A DNA stretch of 64,000 nucleotides from Ovis canadensis (Eukaryota; Chordata; Mammalia; Artiodactyla; Bovidae): NCBI RefSeq assembly GCF_042477335.2, contig NC_091246.1:17357001-17421000 (forward strand). The letters run 5' to 3'. The position numbers were made by a program, and so were the translations under genes. The notes under the pieces are model-generated. The model was not told the origin of the DNA, ran no database searches, and saw only the letters and a program-made list of their open reading frames with translations. Position 1 is the stretch's first letter. Each line of letters starts with the position of its first letter. Below, in pieces: positions 34,383 to 46,707 of this stretch.

Positions 34383-34624
34383 CAAAAAGTTTTGTGTATT
34401 CTTTAAATACTTTATAGGAATTTACACATTATAAATTCCTACAGAAAAAGTGACTGCATACATACCATGTACAGTGATTTTTGAGAAGCAGAACCAAAAA
34501 TTAGGCCCAAATAATAGAATCATTACATAATAGCATAAAGTGTTCCTCTTTTAAGTGCTTTTCAGAACAAAAGCGAGGTACTCCTTTATTTGGGGTTCCT
34601 CAGATGGGCAAATGTATTTGACTT

Positions 34625-34833
34625 GTGTGCTCAGCTGCATCCAACTCTTTCAAGTCCCATGGACTGTAGCCCATGAGGCTCCTCTGCCAGGGAGTTTTCT
34701 AGACAAGAATACTGGAGTGGAGTGCCATTTCCTACTCCGGGGGATCTTCCCAACCCAAGGATGGAAACTGAATTTCTTGCATCTCCTGCATTGGCTGGCA
34801 GAATCTTTACCACTAGTGCCACCTGGGAAGCCC
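34625..34833 (-). mobile_element. Bov-tA SINE
   Basis: Reverse copy from TGTGCTCAGCTGCATCCAAC to the head end GCCACCTGGGAAGCCC. Confidence 0.9.
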
Positions 34834-34929
34834 ATATTTATAACTTAGAGGTAAGCAAAAGTTTCTTAAGATATAGAAAACAATAACTGTAAAACAGAAT
34901 TCTGGGAAATTAGTTTTTTGAAATTTAAA

Positions 34930-35825
34930 ATGTGTGCCCATTAAATGACATCATTATAAAAATGACATCATTATATAGGCAGTCCAGAGTCCCCACAAAA
35001 ATATGTACAAAACACCTACTTAACAAAGAATGGATACCCAAGATACATGAAGAACAACTTAATAATAAAAAGATAAATTAAATAAAATATGGGCAAAACA
35101 TCCAAAGGAACACTTTACAGAGCAAGATATACAAATGGCCAGTAAGTACACACAAAAAAGAGCTCTACATCACATTAATCATTAACGGAATGAAAATTAA
35201 AACCCATAAAAACTATAAACCACTCATTGGAAATGAACAAAATTAAAATGCTTGACAACACTAATCCTGTGTAAGACTGTAGATCAACTGGAACGCTCAT
35301 ACATTGTTGTGAAGTGTAAAATGGTACAACTACTTTGGAAAAGACGTCTAGTAGTTGCCTTTTTTTAATAAAACATAATTCTACTCCAAGGTATTTGTTC
35401 AACAAAAATAAAAACACATGTTCCCCAAAAGATTTGTACAAAAAAAATGTTCACAGTAGCTTATTCAGAACATTCCCAAACTAGAAACAGCCTTGATGGG
35501 CATCAATAGGATAAACAAACTGTGACATAGTCATATAGTACAATGCTATAAATAATTAAAGAGGAATGTACTACTGATAAATGCAACAAGATGAATGAAT
35601 TTCAAAAACATTATGCTGTTTGAAAGATGTGTTATGCCAAAGAGAATATACTGCATGATTTTATTTCTATTCCGTTGTGGGGAGGGGGCTTAACTAGAAA
35701 TGAACTTCCTGAGGCACTGGTAATGACAGGAGTTTAGACTGTATCAGTTGCATGCATTTGCCAACTCTTTAAATATATGCTTTCATTGTATGCGAATTTT
35801 AACTTAAAAAGGAACAAACTGTAAA
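34930..35825 (+). mobile_element. Old L1 ORF2 end and 3' UTR, sense
   Basis: CAAATGGCCAGTAAGTACAC, TGGTACAACTACTTTGGAAA and ATACTGCATGATTTTATTTC are L1 ORF2-end and 3' UTR phrases in order. Very diverged. Confidence 0.75.
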
Positions 35826-38485
35826 AACAAGACAAATCCTATCAAAGAAATATGTCTGTTAAAAACAAGTGTGCAATTGTACTAAACAAGAAAAATAAAT
35901 TCAATACTTTGGGGGAAAAATACATAATCTCAGTTAACTAAGTGAAGAAACAGAATGACCCTTGCACTTAACACAGATGTCTGCCTTAATACAATGTTAA
36001 CAGAAAGGCCTTTCTAACTCTTACTTAACAAGTACCCCCAGCTCTCTCACTTTCTGTCCTTGGGTCCTGCTGAATATATATTCATAACCTTTAGCATTAC
36101 CACAAGAACATATCTGTTTGCTTATTCTATGTCTCACCACCAGTAAAATGTAAACAACAAGAAAGCAGAGGGGGGAGAGATGGTATTCTTGAACATGTTA
36201 TTCCACTTCTAATGTATCACTCATTTGCGATCAACTTGTGATTTGTGGTAGATTTTAACAGAATGATGTACGCCTTAAAGGAACAGACAAAAAAAAAAAA
36301 AAATACACCAAACAGGGAAAGCCTCTCCTCTTCTCTCCACATTTTGCTTTCTGCCTACAGGAAAGCTGGAATTTCCCTGAAATCCATTCACTCCACATTA
36401 TCTGTGGAGTCCCTCTCCAGCCATTACACCCTCAGCAAGGAAGAGTGACTAATCTGATAAATCAAGAGTTTGATATTAATGTGGCCTTATTTTACTAGAG
36501 GGTGAGATCACTGAGTTAAGCCAGCCCATGTTCTTTCCAGTTTCTTGTCTCCTCTTATTTAAGAAATAAGATCTTAATTTTCTCAGTGCTACCTATCTGC
36601 CTGTGTGAAGCAGATCCACAGGCTTCATTCATGCTATATACTGGGTAAGGAATCTAACAATCTGCTTTGCAAATCCAGTCAAGTCTCTGCAGGCAGCATG
36701 AAGAGGGAGGTTTCAGGCCTAAGCCATGTCCTCCAGTAGAGCTCTTAAAAATCTTAAATTAAAGGTTATGGATACTTGCAAAGATTAATAAAGTTTGTAT
36801 ATCTCATACAGACAGTAACCTCTAGATATATATCAAATCAACCAAAAGGCCACAGGAGCTATAAACTCCTATATCAAGAAAAATACAAAAAAACATAAAA
36901 ATAATATAATACTCCATTGGTACTAAATAATTTATTGCAATAAGTTTATCTTTAATACAAGTGTAAAATAAGATTCCTGCCATTTCAATTACAGTTAAAC
37001 CCAAACTTCAAAACTAAGCCAGTAATTAGCAACATTTTAATTCTGAAGTTTTTAACTATAAAACTATCAAATATAATATAGAACCCCTTAAATATTTAAT
37101 GACTTTTGTCAGAATATTAAAAAATTAACTTCTGATAATTCCAAAGCTATCAAAGGTCCTCCCCCCTCAAAAAAAACCTTTCTTAGCAAGCAAAAGTATA
37201 GTACCTGCTAGTGTTTTTTTTTTTTTAATTTTAAAAACCAAGACTTCCAAACTGAATATGATTTGAATATTTCTATGTCATCCAAAAATGCCTGATACAT
37301 ACTAACTCTATGCATGCTCATGGTCTTAGCAGGAGAAATCATGTCAGTCACAGAGTTTTTAAAATTATAACTGGAATTTTAAACTATAAAATAAAGAAAG
37401 TTTAACATTTTTAATAACTTTTCTACTTATTATTATATCATTATAATTATTTTTGCCAATAAGGTACAAAATGTAACGTCTTCATTCTTTACTCAAGTAG
37501 ACTACCACCATACAAGATTTTAGTTTGTTTCTTCTTAATTAGCCGGTTGCTGTCAAATGCCCCAGGACAATTTCGCATTAGAGCTGAGTATTTACACGTA
37601 AGGGTAACTAGTTTTAATGTAAAATAAGATTATTAATATATGAACATGTACATTAAAACATAACAAACATAGGTAAAACTAGTAAGAGACATTCAGCTAG
37701 AAAACTGTACTCATAAGGAAGGAAACATTAGGGTAAATTTTTTTAATTTAAATAATCCTCAAGAATATACGAAATGCTCCGAAGAATTTCTCCCAGTTAA
37801 GACAAATGTGTTTTAAGGACAGAGAAAAAAATAAGCTCCTCAAAACTTACAAAGCAAAACATGGGCTTGGTAACTTATTAAAAATTATGCCCCTGATTTT
37901 CTTTTGAGAAAAAAGAAATAGTACAAGCAACACACTTAAAATTAAGACTAATAATGTTCTATTCTCACTGAAAAATGCTAGGAGAAAACAATTAAATTTC
38001 AGATATTTCCATTTAATGTGGGAAAAAATACAATGTTCATTTCTGAGATATAAACTAGTAATTTATTTTCATTCATAATATAAAGTGATTTAGTAAAGTT
38101 TACTCTTCCCAGTACTCAAAATTAAACAAGAACTGTTTTTCATATCTAGGAATTATAATGGTAATGTGAAATAAAAGTTTAATTTTGCTGAACTAAAACT
38201 CAAATAGATTCAAATAAAAATTTATGAAAATATTTAAACAATAAGAATTTAATTTTTGTTATTTTGCAATGACAATAGGTTTACTTTTTCTAACATTTTT
38301 AAAAAATCCAGCCTTGTTTTATCCATATAAAACTTTTAAAAATCACAATAGAATCTTCTATATATAACTTAGAAAAACAATTTCACATGATATACTCATA
38401 ACACTCAGGAAATTACAATCCAGGAAGGGACAGTCTCCCTGAAACAGAAAGTTCTTTCTTTTTGTCACCTCCAATCCTTATAATC
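35826..38485. other. Apparently unique AT-rich 3' flank or distal 3' UTR of TMEM38B
   Basis: I recognise no SINE, BovB or clear LINE here. The stretch is AT-rich with short A runs (for example 36288-36303) and no convincing reading frame. It lies directly downstream of the TMEM38B stop and may hold distal 3' UTR sequence. No function can be read from it. Confidence 0.4.
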
Positions 38486-38491
38486 TTTATT
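38486..38491 (-). terminator. TMEM38B: Candidate proximal polyadenylation signal of TMEM38B
   Basis: The minus strand reads AATAAA about 90 bases past the stop codon, in an A/T-rich stretch. It would give a very short 3' UTR. Other AATAAA copies further downstream could give longer forms; the region to about 35830 has no recognised recent transposon and could be UTR. Only the hexamer is seen; use is inferred. Confidence 0.35.
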
Positions 38492-38579
38492 TACATCATT
38501 TACAAGAAATATTTATCACAATCTCACAGGTAGATAAGAAAAAGAAAGTTTTTTGCTTCCTAAAGCTCATCGAGTGAAT

Positions 38580-38795
38580 TTACTCAGTCTTCTTACTATG
38601 TTTCTTTTTAACTTTATCTGAAGCGTTAGCTCCAGGTTTTGAGGTAGATGAACCAGTACCATTGAAAGATGATTTTGTTTCACTTTTCTTTTCAACTGGT
38701 GAAAACTGCTGCTGCCAGCCAAACAGCATCCGACTCAATGTATCTTCAAAACAAGCAAAAGGCATAAAAGCAGTCTCTGTAATCATCATGGTTAT
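38580..38795 (-). CDS. TMEM38B: TMEM38B (TRIC-B) last coding exon 6 with stop
   Basis: The exon follows acceptor CTTTTTTTTTTCAG and opens in phase 0 with ITMMITETAFMPFACFEDTL. It carries 71 codons plus a TAA stop at 38580-38582. The first residues end the last membrane helix. FEDTLSRMLFGWQQ is the conserved juxtamembrane stretch. The remainder is a hydrophilic cytosolic tail rich in Ser, Gly and Lys that ends KKKHSKKTE; a basic C-terminus is typical of TRIC proteins, and human ends KKKHTKKNE as I recall. The 216 coding bases equal the human value. An ATG lies a few codons inside, but the true continuation is the spliced frame from exon 5, not a start here. Confidence 0.96.
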   Translation of the reverse strand: MTMMITETAFMPFACFEDTLSRMLFGWQQQFSPVEKKSETKSSFNGTGSSTSKPGANASDKVKKKHSKKTE

Positions 38796-39227
38796 CTGAA
38801 AAAAAAAAGTTCAATTTTGAATTTAAATACAAATGTTTTCTGTTCCCCAAAACTGAGAGGAGAAAGTGAAGAGAGGGAAAGAGTCAAAACACATTTTTTT
38901 ATTGAGGTATAACTGACATATAACAATATACTAGTTTCAAGAATACAACACAGTGGTTCAATATTTATATATAAAGTGAAATCACCACCACAGCAAGTCT
39001 AGTTAACATTCCTCATCATGCAGTTATATAACAATTTTTTTATGTGATAAGAACTTTTAAGAGCTACTCTCTTAATGACTTTCAAATATTACAACAGTTA
39101 CCATGCTATACATTACACACTTGATGACTTATTTGTTTATAACTGAAAGTTTGGCCCTTTTGACTCCCTTTAACCTATTTCACCAAGCCTCACCACCCCT
39201 ACCCCCCACCTTTTGCCAACAACCAAT

Positions 39228-39350
39228 GGCAATCCACTCCAGTACTATTGCCTGGAAAATCCCATGGACAGAGGCGGCTGGTAGGCTACAGTCCATGGGG
39301 TCGCAAAGAGTCGGACACGACTGTGCAACTTCACTCACTCACTCACTCAA
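39228..39350 (+). mobile_element. Bov-tA 3' fragment with (TCAC)n
   Basis: The sense body from ATGGCAATCCACTCCAGTAC to GACTGTGCAACTTCAC, followed by short CACT repeats; the head is missing. Confidence 0.85.
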
Positions 39351-40930
39351 TCTGTTGTCTGTATCTATGAGCTTGGATTTTTTAAAATTTTAGATTCCAC
39401 ATATAAATGAAATCATAGTGTATTTGTCTTTGTCTCATTTTTTCACCTGGCATAATGCCCACTTATGATGTTAGCTGTGGGCTTGCCATATATAACCTCT
39501 ATTATGCTGAGGTACATTCCCTCTATACCCAGTTTCTTATTGTAAGTGGATGTTGAATTATGTCAAATGCTTTTACTGCCTCTATTGAGATAATTATATG
39601 ATTTTTATCCTTCATTTTGTCAATGTGATATATCGATTCACTTGCAGATGATGAACCATTCTTGCATCCCTGGAATTAATCCCACTTGACCACAGTGTAT
39701 AATTTTTTTAATGTATTGTTCAACCTGGTCTGCTAATATTTTGTTGGTTTTTGCATCTATGCTCCTCAGGGATATTGCCCTGTAATTTTCTTTTCTTGTG
39801 GCATCCTTGTCTGATTTTGGTTTCAGGGTACTGTTGACCTTGTAAAATGAGTTTGGACGCATTCCATCATTTTTTTTTTTTTTGGAAGAGTTTGAGAAGG
39901 ATTGGTATTAATTGTTTTAAAGTCTGGTAGAATTCACCAGCAAAACTCTCTGGTCCTGGACTTTTGTGGGGAGATTTCTGATTTCTGATACAATCTCCTT
40001 AATCGTAATTGGTCTGTTCAGATTTCCTTTTTTTGTGTGATTCAGTCTTGGTAGGTCATATGTTTCTAGAAATATATCCATTTCTTCCAGCTTGTCCACT
40101 TTGTTGGCATGCAAGTGCACACAGTAGTTTTTTACAATCCCTTGTATTTCTGTGGCTTCAGTTGTAATGTCCTCTTTCATTTCTGACTGAGTCCGTTGAG
40201 TTCTCTTCTGCTTTCTTGGTGAGTCTAACTAAAAGTTTGTTCATCTTGTTTATCTTTTCAAAGAACCATCTCTTACTCTGATCTCTTCTATTGTCCTCTT
40301 AGCTTGTATTTCATTTATTTCCACTCTATGTTACTTCCTTGCTTCCTTCACCTTTGGGCTTCATTTGTTCTTCTTCTTCTACTTCCTTTAGGTATAGTTA
40401 TTTGAGATTTTTCTCATTTCTTGAGGTAGGCATTTATCACTATGAACTTTCCTCCTAAAACTGCTTTTGCTACATCCTGTAAGGTTCGTATGTTGTATTT
40501 CTACTTTTGTTTCAAGGTACTTAAAAAAAAAAATTTCTTCACTGATTTCTTCATTGACTCACTGGTTATTCTATAGTATTATGTTTAATTCCCACATGTC
40601 TGTGATTTTTCCAGTTTTCTTCTTGTAAATGATTTCTAGTTTCATACTATTCTGGTAGAAAAAGATTATTGGTATGATTTTCATCTTTTTAAATTTATTG
40701 ACTTGTTTTATGATCTAACATATGATGAACCCTGGATAATATGCCATGTGTGCATGAGAATAAAATGTATTCTGTTGCTTTTGGATGGAATGTCCTATCT
40801 AATCTGTAGTCTATCTGAGCAATGTTAAGTCCTTTGAGGCAACATTTCCTTCTTGATTTTGTCTAGTAATCTATCCATTATTGTAAGTAAAGAGACTTTA
40901 ACAAGTCCCTTACTATCACTGTTTTGCTGT

Positions 40931-41162
40931 CTATTTCTCTTTACAAAGTGTCAGTTGCTCAGTTCTGTCTGACTGCAACCCCATGGACTGAAGCCCACCA
41001 GGCTCCTCTATCCATGGAATTCTCCAGGCAAGAATACTGGAGTGGATAGCTATTTTTTTCTCCAGGGAATTTTCCTGACTCAGGGATCAAGCCCGGGTCT
41101 CCCATATTGCAGGCAGATTCTTTACTGTCTGAGCCACCAGGGAAGCCTCCTATTTCTCTTTA
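40931..41162 (-). mobile_element. Bov-tA SINE with perfect 13-base target duplication
   Basis: CTATTTCTCTTTA is exact at 40931-40943 and 41150-41162. A full reverse Bov-tA lies between them, ending GAGCCACCAGGGAAGCC. Confidence 0.95.
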
Positions 41163-41217
41163 GGTCTGTTATTATTTGCTTTATATATTTATGTGGACAG
41201 ACATAAATATCTGTAAC

Positions 41218-41333
41218 CAATGGATATGAATTTGAGTAAACTCTGGGAGATAGTGAAGGACATGGAAGTCTGGCATGCTGCAGTCCATGGGATCTCAAAA
41301 GAATCGGACCGACTTAGTGACTGAACGTCAACA
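41218..41333 (+). mobile_element. BovB 3'-end fragment
   Basis: GAATTTGAGTAAACTCTGGG, CATGCTGCAGTCCATGGGAT and TTAGTGACTGAACG are the sense BovB 3' end, strongly truncated. Confidence 0.85.
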
Positions 41334-41651
41334 AAATATTTGCAAATGTTATATATCGTGTTAAGCTGACCCCTTTATCATTACTTACTACCCTTCTAAT
41401 TAGTCTTTTTTTTTAAGTCTATTTTATCTGATTTAAGCAGAGCTACCCCAACCTTCTTTGGGCTTTCTTTAGCAGAAAATATATTTTTCCATCCCTTCAC
41501 TTTCAGTCTGTTTCTCTCCTTACATCTGAAGTGAATCTCTTGCAGGCAGCACAGAAATGTGACTTTTTTTTTTAATCCATTCAGTTACTGTATGTATTCT
41601 AAATAGAGAATTTAGTCAATTTACATTTAAAGTAATTAATAAGTATGTGAA

Positions 41652-41697
41652 TGCTTGTGTGCTAAGGCTTCGGTTGTGTCCTACTCTTTGCAACCCT
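41652..41697 (-). mobile_element. Bov-tA tail scrap
   Basis: GTGTGCTAAGGCTTCGGTTG followed by CTACTCTTTGCAACCCT is a short reversed Bov-tA 3' end. Confidence 0.7.
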
Positions 41698-42454
41698 ACT
41701 TATTGTCATTTAGTTAATTGTCTTCTGTCTGTTTTGTAGTTCCTCTCTGGTATTTTCATTCCTTGCTCTCTTCTCTTACGGCTTGGTGACTTTCTTTAGA
41801 ATGCTTACTTTCTCATCATCTTTTGTGTATTTATCATGAGACTTTTATATAGCAACTTACATAAATAAGTCTAAGTTGACAACAACTTAAATGCATTTTA
41901 AAGCTTTATATTGTTACTCTTCCCCTCAATGTTTTTTATGTTTTTGATATTATATTTTACATCTTTTTATCTTGTATGTATTCCCTCATTGTTGTAGTTA
42001 TGGTTCTACTACGTTTAAGATTCATGCTAGCTTTATAAGTGATTAAGCTACTACCTTTCCTATATATTTATTATTTTTTACGAGTGAGGTTCATATTTTC
42101 ATGTTTTGTTCTTACTAATTAGCATCCTTTTCTTTCCGCTTAAAGAAGTCCCTTTAACACTTCTTGTAAGGCCAATGCAGTGGTGATGTACTCCTTTAGC
42201 TTTTGCTTGTCTGGAAAAAATCTTTAACTCTCCCCTAATTTTTAATGTAACTCTGCCAGGTAGAGTCATCTAGACTGGAATTTTTTCCCCTCAGTATATA
42301 TCATGCTACCCCCTTCTGGCCTGCAAAGTTTCTGCTGGAAAAAATCTGCTCATAGTCTTATGGGGGTTTATTTACACATAACGCATTGTTTTTCTCTTGC
42401 TGCTTTTAAGAATCTCTCTTTTGCCTTAAACTGTTGACATTTTAATTATAATGT

Positions 42455-42790
42455 TCACTTCCCTGGTGGTCCACTGGAAGTGGTGGTCCACTGCAGAATC
42501 TGCCTGCAAATGCAGGGGACACAGTTTTCAATCCGTGGTCCAGGAAGATCCCACATGCAAGCTAAGAACAACCAAGATTGGTCCACAGGTGGTCCACAGA
42601 ACAACTAAGCCCATGTGTCACAAAACACTGAAGCCAGCATGCTCTAGGGCCCATGCTCCACAACAAGAAAAGCCATCTTAAAGAGAAGCCCACACACTGC
42701 AATCAAGAGCAGCCCCCATTCACCACAACCAGAGAAGGCCTGCGCACAGCAATGAAGACCTAGTGCAACCATAAATCAATTAATATTTTT
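42455..42790 (+). mobile_element. CHR-type SINE
   Basis: Head CACTTCCCTGGTGGTCCACT (with an internal duplication of TGGTGGTCCACTG), and body ATGCTCCACAACAAGAAAAG and CAGAGAAGGCCTGCGCACAG. Confidence 0.85.
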
Positions 42791-43489
42791 TAAAAGAATC
42801 ATTAATGTGTCTTGGTGTAGGTCTCTTTGGGGTCCTCTTGTGTGGAACTCTCTGGGCTTCCTGGTTCTGCATGTCTGTTTTCTTTCCCAAATTAGGGAAG
42901 TTTTCAGGCATTATTTCTTCAAATAATTTTTCTGCCCCTTCCTCTCTCCTATCTCCTTCTGGGAGCCCTGTTACGTGAATGTAAGTCCTTCTGAGATTGT
43001 TCCATAAATTCCCTAAGTCATCTTCACTCTTTTTGTTCTCCTTCCTTTCTGCAGCTCTCGATGAGTGAGGTCTACTGCCTGGTCTTTAAGTTCACTGATC
43101 CTTTTTGCTTCCATCTGGTCTGCTGTTGTACCCCTGTAGTAAATGTCTTAGTTCAGTTATTATAGTCTTCAGCTCTGTAACTCTAGCACTTTCTTGAATT
43201 TCCTATTTTCTACATTGAAGTTCTATGTTCAAAATGCATTCTTAATTTAATCTTCAGGAGAAGCAAATTAAGCTCGATTCTAGGGGAAAAAAAAATCTGT
43301 TCTCTATAACTTTACACTTAACTAATGGAAAAAAACACAACTCCTTAACAATAATAAAAGATACCACATTGTGAGTGCCAATGAGCAGTGTAAACAAACA
43401 AACAAAATACATTTAGTAACAAAAGGAAATAAGAAGACAAAATATCATTTACAACCTACACCAAATGACCAATAATAGCTATTACTACT

Positions 43490-43720
43490 ATGCACTTAAC
43501 ATGTGCTAGAGCTGTGTGATAATGTGTTTGTGTTACTTTATTCTCTTTAAATGTAATCCAAAAACTACTCCATCATTACTCTCATCATAAAGATGTAGAA
43601 CTCAGGTTCTGACATGTTAAGTAACTTGTTCAAAGTCACAGAACTAATAAGTGGTAAAGTAGTTTGGAACACTCAGATTTTGACTTCAATCACTAAATAT
43701 CCTGCAGTCTACCACTATCT
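43490..43720 (-). mobile_element. MIR SINE remnant
   Basis: TGTTAAGTAACTTGTTCAAA, GTCACAGAACTAATAAGTGG and the upstream reverse 3' half follow the antisense MIR order. Confidence 0.7.
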
Positions 43721-43768
43721 AAAGTATAGAATAGTGCCAGTAGGAGGGAATGTACTAAGTCTTTACTG

Positions 43769-43927
43769 AAGTGAAGTCACTCAGTCGTGTCCGACTCTTT
43801 GTGGTCCAGGCAAGAGTGTTGGAGTGAATTGCCATTTCCTTCTCCAGGGGAACTTCCCGACCCAGGAATTGAACCCGGGTCTCCAGCATTGCAGGCAGAC
43901 TCTTTACCGTCTGAGCCACCAGGGAGC
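43769..43927 (-). mobile_element. Bov-tA SINE with internal deletion
   Basis: After CGTGTCCGACTCTTTGTGG the usual CCCCATGGACTGTAGCC block is absent and GTCCAGGCAAGAGTG follows. The head is complete (GAGCCACCAGGGA). Confidence 0.9.
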
Positions 43928-46110
43928 CATCCAAAATTTCCCATATATAAACTGAGATAGTGGGAGGTAGAATGAAGAGAGGTACCAACCTATTATCTGG
44001 CAAAATATACAATGTTCAGAGATATTTAGATTTGCTCAAGAAATTATCCTGGTACCAAAATGAATCTGGGAGAACTTTACGATTCAGAAAGGTTCCCAAA
44101 AGTCTATGAATTTTCAAGAGTCAATTCCTCCAGCAGATCGCAGATAATGAATCAAACTAGGCATTTTTTTAAATACTAAAAATAAATATTTTTAAATATT
44201 CACAAGAGGTACCTACATAATCAGCTTTCTTAAGGACAATGGAATCAAGAGTAAATTCCTAGTATCTGCAATATAGTTTAGGTAGTGGGGAGCTGGAGAC
44301 AAAGTAGGTGTCCATTACAAGAAGAATGTATCAGTAAAATAAACACTGTATAATTGTTAAAAGTAATAAATAATAAAGTCATATGGAAAAATTCTTGATA
44401 TATTGTTAGATGAAAATGTGACAAAGAACAAAAGCTCTAATGTACTATCATTGATATTAATTTAAAAATGTACACACCTAGCACTGTGAATGTACTAAAT
44501 GCCACTGAATTGCATAATTTTAAATAACTGAATCTGCTATGCCACTTTGACCTCAGCAAAAATAAACAAATAAAAAATGAACACTTTTACTGCATATACA
44601 TGAACTATAGATCAACCATGACTAAAAAGCTTATATCAGACTAGTATCCCAACAGAATCAATATGAAAGACACAAATACATAAAACAACTGTTAAAAGGC
44701 ACTGGAGTACAACCAATACAGGTATAACCTGGTGGGATTATGATCCCTAAAAGGAGGAAGTTCAACAAAATGAACTTCACATTTATCTTGGCATTTTCTT
44801 TAAAGGGGACAACAACAGCTGGGAGGCCAAAGAGCTGAGCAGCCTGCTGCTTGATGCTAGGAAGACAGGCTGGAGTTCAAAATCAGGCAAGATGGAGCTC
44901 CCCAGGGGTACAACTCAGGCTTAAGCTGAGACCCCCAAAAGGATCCCATTCTAGAAAGGCAAATCTGAACTACAATAGCACTAACAAAGCCTAAAACCAA
45001 CAGGCTTTGTGCATGAAACTTGGCTGCCAAAAGAATGTTGAGTGTAATCCCTGACCTCAAAGATCTTACAGACTAGTCAGACAGGTAAGCAAATCAGTAA
45101 TAATACAATGGCAATGGAGTAAGTGCAATAATAGACACTTGGCCAGAAATGTTAAGAAATGAATTTGGAAGTCATTACAATACAAGTAAAAGGTAAGGGC
45201 ATAAATATGAACGTGATCACCTAGAGAGAATATAGAATGAGAAGAGTCCAAATACAATGTTAATATCCGAGTTTATGTCATTACTGGTTAAGATCCAAGA
45301 AGAATTTCTTTAGATAAAATTATTCTTTAGAATAAACAGTTACAATGACATGTACTACCATAATCATTCTGGTCATAGCTTGACTTCATGGACTGTCAAC
45401 AAAATACAAAAGAATTCAGATCAAACAATGGTCCACTGTCTGGAAAACAGCAATGTATTTAAAATCCAGTAAAGAAGAGTGTCAGGAACTAAAGTAATTC
45501 CTGAGAATGTGAACTACAGTTAAGTATTTTTCAAAGTCAAGTTTTAATAGAATTTCCACTCCCAGTAGACTCATCACTCAGCTGAGGAATACTGTTGACA
45601 TCAGAAATTACTGCTGAGATACACTTATGAGGTTCATGGACAGATTTCTGTGAATTCAGCCTCTTCTTAGGGCTTGATTCAGCAAGGTGACACAAATATA
45701 ATGGTGACAAATGAAATGTATTCTTCTACAAATAAAACATAAAACTCTCCCTACTCAGCAAGTTATTAAAAGAAAAAGCATATTACCTAAATTAAATAGC
45801 ATTTGACTTTACAGTCTCTAACTTTAAAAGGGAAGGAAATGAAAGAGTCTAAAAACTTTAAAGATACTCTGATATTTAAACACATTCTAAAACATAACTT
45901 AATTCCAAAGAAATTGTTTGAAGCTCTTCCACATTCTTTATATCTCATATTGTATCATTTCAAAATATGCCCAGAAAAATGTGATATAAAATATAAGTTC
46001 CTCAAAGGCACAAATAGGACTCATATACTTTTATGTCCTCTATAGTGCATAGCAATAAGAATAGAATACAATGAATAAACACAATTTCTACATCACATGA
46101 ATAATTCAAG
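43928..46110. other. Intron 5 sequence with an old L1 3' end
   Basis: At 44480-44580 GAATGTACTAAATGCCACTG and an A-rich tail mark a sense L1 3' end. The rest is not assigned, and I see no exon-like frame with splice sites. Confidence 0.45.
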
Positions 46111-46329
46111 GTGAAGGTGAAGGTGAAGTCGCTCAGTCGTGTCCAACTCTTTGCGACCCCGTGGACTGTTGTAACCTACTAGGCTTCTCCGTCCATAGGA
46201 TTCTCCAGGCAAGAATACTGGAGTGGATTGCCATTTCCTTCTCCAGGGGATCTTCCCAACCCAGGGATTGAACCCAGGTCTCCTGCATTGGAGGCAGATG
46301 CTTTAACCTCTGAGCCACCAGGGAAGCCA
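46111..46329 (-). mobile_element. Bov-tA SINE
   Basis: Full reverse copy from GAAGGTGAAGTCGCTCAGTC to GAGCCACCAGGGAAGCC. The preceding GGTGAA units (46110-46127) form a short simple repeat. Confidence 0.92.
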
Positions 46330-46707
46330 AGACTATTGTAATACATCTGTATAAGCAAAATTAATCTTTCTCTCCACCCAGAACATACTTCTTCTTGTCT
46401 CCATCTGCCCAAATTCAAACATCTTTTGCAGTATAACTGCAAGGTGTCTATTCCATTAAACGTTCTCTAACACCCTCTAATGAAAATCACGCTGCCCTAT
46501 AATAAGCTTCTAGAATATGGTACATTCAACCAGGTTTTCTGGTCACTCTATACTTCTTCTTTGGTGGTATCATTCACTCAGACACTAATAATTATTAACC
46601 TGAACGACTGTCAAATCTTCAGATCCTCATTTTTATAAATCTCTTCAGTAAGCTGGGCAAGCAAATTGTTCATCTGGTAGTATTAGCCCTAGATATATAA
46701 GTGACTA
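46330..46707. other. Intron 5 sequence, nothing recognised
   Basis: No repeat or exon identified. Confidence 0.4.

Larger units (their letters stand above)
38893..43260 (-). mobile_element. Long antisense L1 in intron 5 with nested insertions
   Basis: On the plus strand it runs from L1 3' UTR (TATTGAGGTATAACTGACAT) through polymerase (CTTGCATCCCTGGAATTAAT near 39662) and endonuclease to ORF1-region text (AGGGAAGTTTTCAGGCATTA near 42895). It is in sense with TMEM38B because both are on the minus strand. Insertions: Bov-tA pieces (39228, 40931, 41652), a BovB scrap (41218) and a CHR SINE (42455). Confidence 0.88.

Noticed and set aside
44820-45060. GC-richer patch in intron 5 as a skipped TMEM38B exon
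   Set aside because: The four exons already give a complete continuous protein matching the family, and no frame here joins them in phase.
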